From Aliiglaciecola lipolytica E3 (GTDB taxonomy: Bacteria; Pseudomonadota; Gammaproteobacteria; Enterobacterales; Alteromonadaceae): 64,000 nt of DNA. The notes below the pieces were generated by a model. It was not told the DNA's origin and ran no database searches. It saw nothing but the letters and a program-made list of their open reading frames with translations. The translations under genes were made by a program, and so were the position numbers. Position 1 is the first letter of the stretch. Each line of letters starts with the position of its first letter. This document shows, piece after piece, positions 62,961 through 64,000 of this stretch. The stretch is taken from the NCBI RefSeq assembly GCF_000314975.1, contig NZ_BAEN01000015.1, forward strand, positions 1-64,000, read 5' to 3'.

Positions 62961-64000
62961 TTATTTTTGATTTAATAACGCATTAAATGCCGCCATGGCA
63001 GTTTGTTTCTCTTGTACTGCCGCTTCCAATTCATTAGCCGAATCCAAAATACATTTGGTAAAAACATCGATATCTGGCATCAAATTCGCGGAACTCGTCG
63101 GACTGATTGAGATAGTTCCATCATAACTTAACACCGGAATAATTAATCCCATACCGTCAAAAATAGGGGCAGTTCCCATATTTGCTAGCAATTTATGTCC
63201 ACCTAAATAAAGTGGTACATTGGGCCCAGGAACATTCGTAATCACGAGGTTGAAAAACGGTTTGTGCCATTTAGCCAAAGCTGAACGTGAGTAGAAACGT
63301 GATGCGACACCCGCGAGCCCAAATGGGATCAGGTCGGCAAATCCCATCAAACTTTTAGCATCAATCGCGTCTTGATAAAGTTTACCAACAAGCGTATTGA
63401 TATGAATTTTTTCCAAGCGTTTAATCGGATTTTCAATATCTGTAGCTAACTGAATATACATGGCTGATACTTGGTTACCCATTGCATTTTTTTCTTCTCT
63501 GGAGCGTGTTGATACCGGCACCATAGCAACAAGTGGTTGTTCGGGTAATTCACCTTTTTCCAATAAATACTGACGCAAAGCACCACTGCAAATAGCCAAA
63601 ATGACATCGTTCATTGTTGCACCATCTATCACTTTGCGTAACGCTTTAACGCGGTTAAGTTCAAGCAATGCAGAGTTCCATTTTCGCTCTTGATCGACCA
63701 CATCGTTAAATGGTGTTTTGGGAGCACTAAAAGGTAAAGTAGGCATTTTGATGCCATGAACCCGAGACAAGTAACTTGCTTTTAGCGTCGCTTTTCCCGT
63801 ATCCCAAAGTAATGAAGGCAGCTTACCGGGCTTAGTGATGAGGTTATAAGCACCGCGAGCCACTAAGTTAATATTACCGGGTATTTGTTCTTTTTCCTTT
63901 AATTTTGGCGCAGGAATAGGCCTAGGAGTGGGGGATATATCATACAACATGGCCATCAAGTCGGCTCCAGATTTTCCATCAAAACCTGCGTGATGTACTT
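62961..64000 (-). CDS. Wax ester synthase / diacylglycerol acyltransferase (partial)
   Basis: C-terminal part of a WS/DGAT enzyme; the 5' end lies beyond the right edge. The frame continues upstream of the nearest possible start to the window edge, where it encodes VHHAGFDGKSGADLMAM: this is the catalytic HHxxxDG motif (63975-63995). The C-terminal DUF1298 block with NVPGPNVPLYLGG is present. Such enzymes make wax esters or triacylglycerol from acyl-CoA. Presumably co-transcribed with the two hydrolases. Confidence 0.93.
   Translation of the reverse strand, partial: VHHAGFDGKSGADLMAMLYDISPTPRPIPAPKLKEKEQIPGNINLVARGAYNLITKPGKLPSLLWDTGKATLKASYLSRVHGIKMPTLPFSAPKTPFNDVVDQERKWNSALLELNRVKALRKVIDGATMNDVILAICSGALRQYLLEKGELPEQPLVAMVPVSTRSREEKNAMGNQVSAMYIQLATDIENPIKRLEKIHINTLVGKLYQDAIDAKSLMGFADLIPFGLAGVASRFYSRSALAKWHKPFFNLVITNVPGPNVPLYLGGHKLLANMGTAPIFDGMGLIIPVLSYDGTISISPTSSANLMPDIDVFTKCILDSANELEAAVQEKQTAMAAFNALLNQK

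Noticed and set aside
1-64000. CRISPR arrays, insertion sequences, prophage
   Set aside because: No regularly spaced short repeats with unique spacers, transposase motifs or phage structural genes were seen.

Overview
The window reads as chromosomal DNA of a marine gammaproteobacterium, most likely from the Alteromonadales (Alteromonas/Paraglaciecola/Aliiglaciecola type). This is an inference from three conserved neighbourhoods typical of the group: lptD-surA-pdxA-rsmA-apaG-apaH; nadC-pilA-pilC-pilD-coaE-zapD-yacG; and ampDE-pdhR-aceE-aceF-lpdA. Base composition is AT-leaning and even throughout. I see no phage, transposase, integron or CRISPR.

Region 1 (1-1416) is the tail of a ribosomal RNA operon: spacer, 5S rRNA and terminator. 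It is followed by about 760 bp of non-coding DNA built from three tandem units of roughly 290 bp, rich in short-loop hairpins and REP-like palindromes.

Region 2 (1417-17941) holds a PepSY membrane protein and then a complete aryl-polyene (APE-type) pigment cluster. A phosphopantetheinyl transferase and a small secreted protein run on the minus strand. Diverging from them is a tightly overlapping plus-strand operon: chain-length-factor-like ketosynthase, acyltransferase, two ACPs, membrane protein, an AMP-ligase fused to a dehydratase, glycosyltransferase, LpxL-like acyltransferase, thioesterase, LolA-like carrier, MMPL exporter, FAD oxidoreductase, DUF3261 lipoprotein, ketosynthase, dehydratase, ketoreductase and a second ketosynthase. 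Together these genes could activate an aryl starter, extend it on ACP as a polyene, attach it to a lipid and export it to the outer membrane.

Region 3 (18001-29060) is mixed metabolism: an octaheme cytochrome c, gluconokinase, a PQQ-type sugar dehydrogenase, aconitase B, a small Cys-rich lipoprotein coupled to a DUF192 protein, lysine-sensitive aspartokinase and a chemotaxis receptor with a candidate sigma-28 promoter.

Region 4 (29417-46231) concerns the envelope and cell maintenance. It contains the apaH-to-lptD operon (minus strand), the divergent amgK-murU pair for cell-wall sugar recycling, djlA, a large SEL1-repeat lipoprotein, xerD, dsbC, recJ, and then yacG and zapD (minus strand). 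SurA, LptD and DsbC plausibly cooperate, because this LptD keeps the four cysteines that need disulfide shuffling.

Region 5 (46445-52894) holds coaE-pilD-pilC-pilA (pilB is absent from its usual slot), nadC, a retropepsin-like protease and ampD-ampE. Region 6 (53165-60312) is pdhR with two TGGT-N3-ACCA operator candidates, then the pyruvate dehydrogenase genes. Region 7 (60477-64000) holds a GFA-family protein, a DUF1289 protein, and a minus-strand operon of two alpha/beta hydrolases with a wax ester synthase/DGAT that runs off the right edge.
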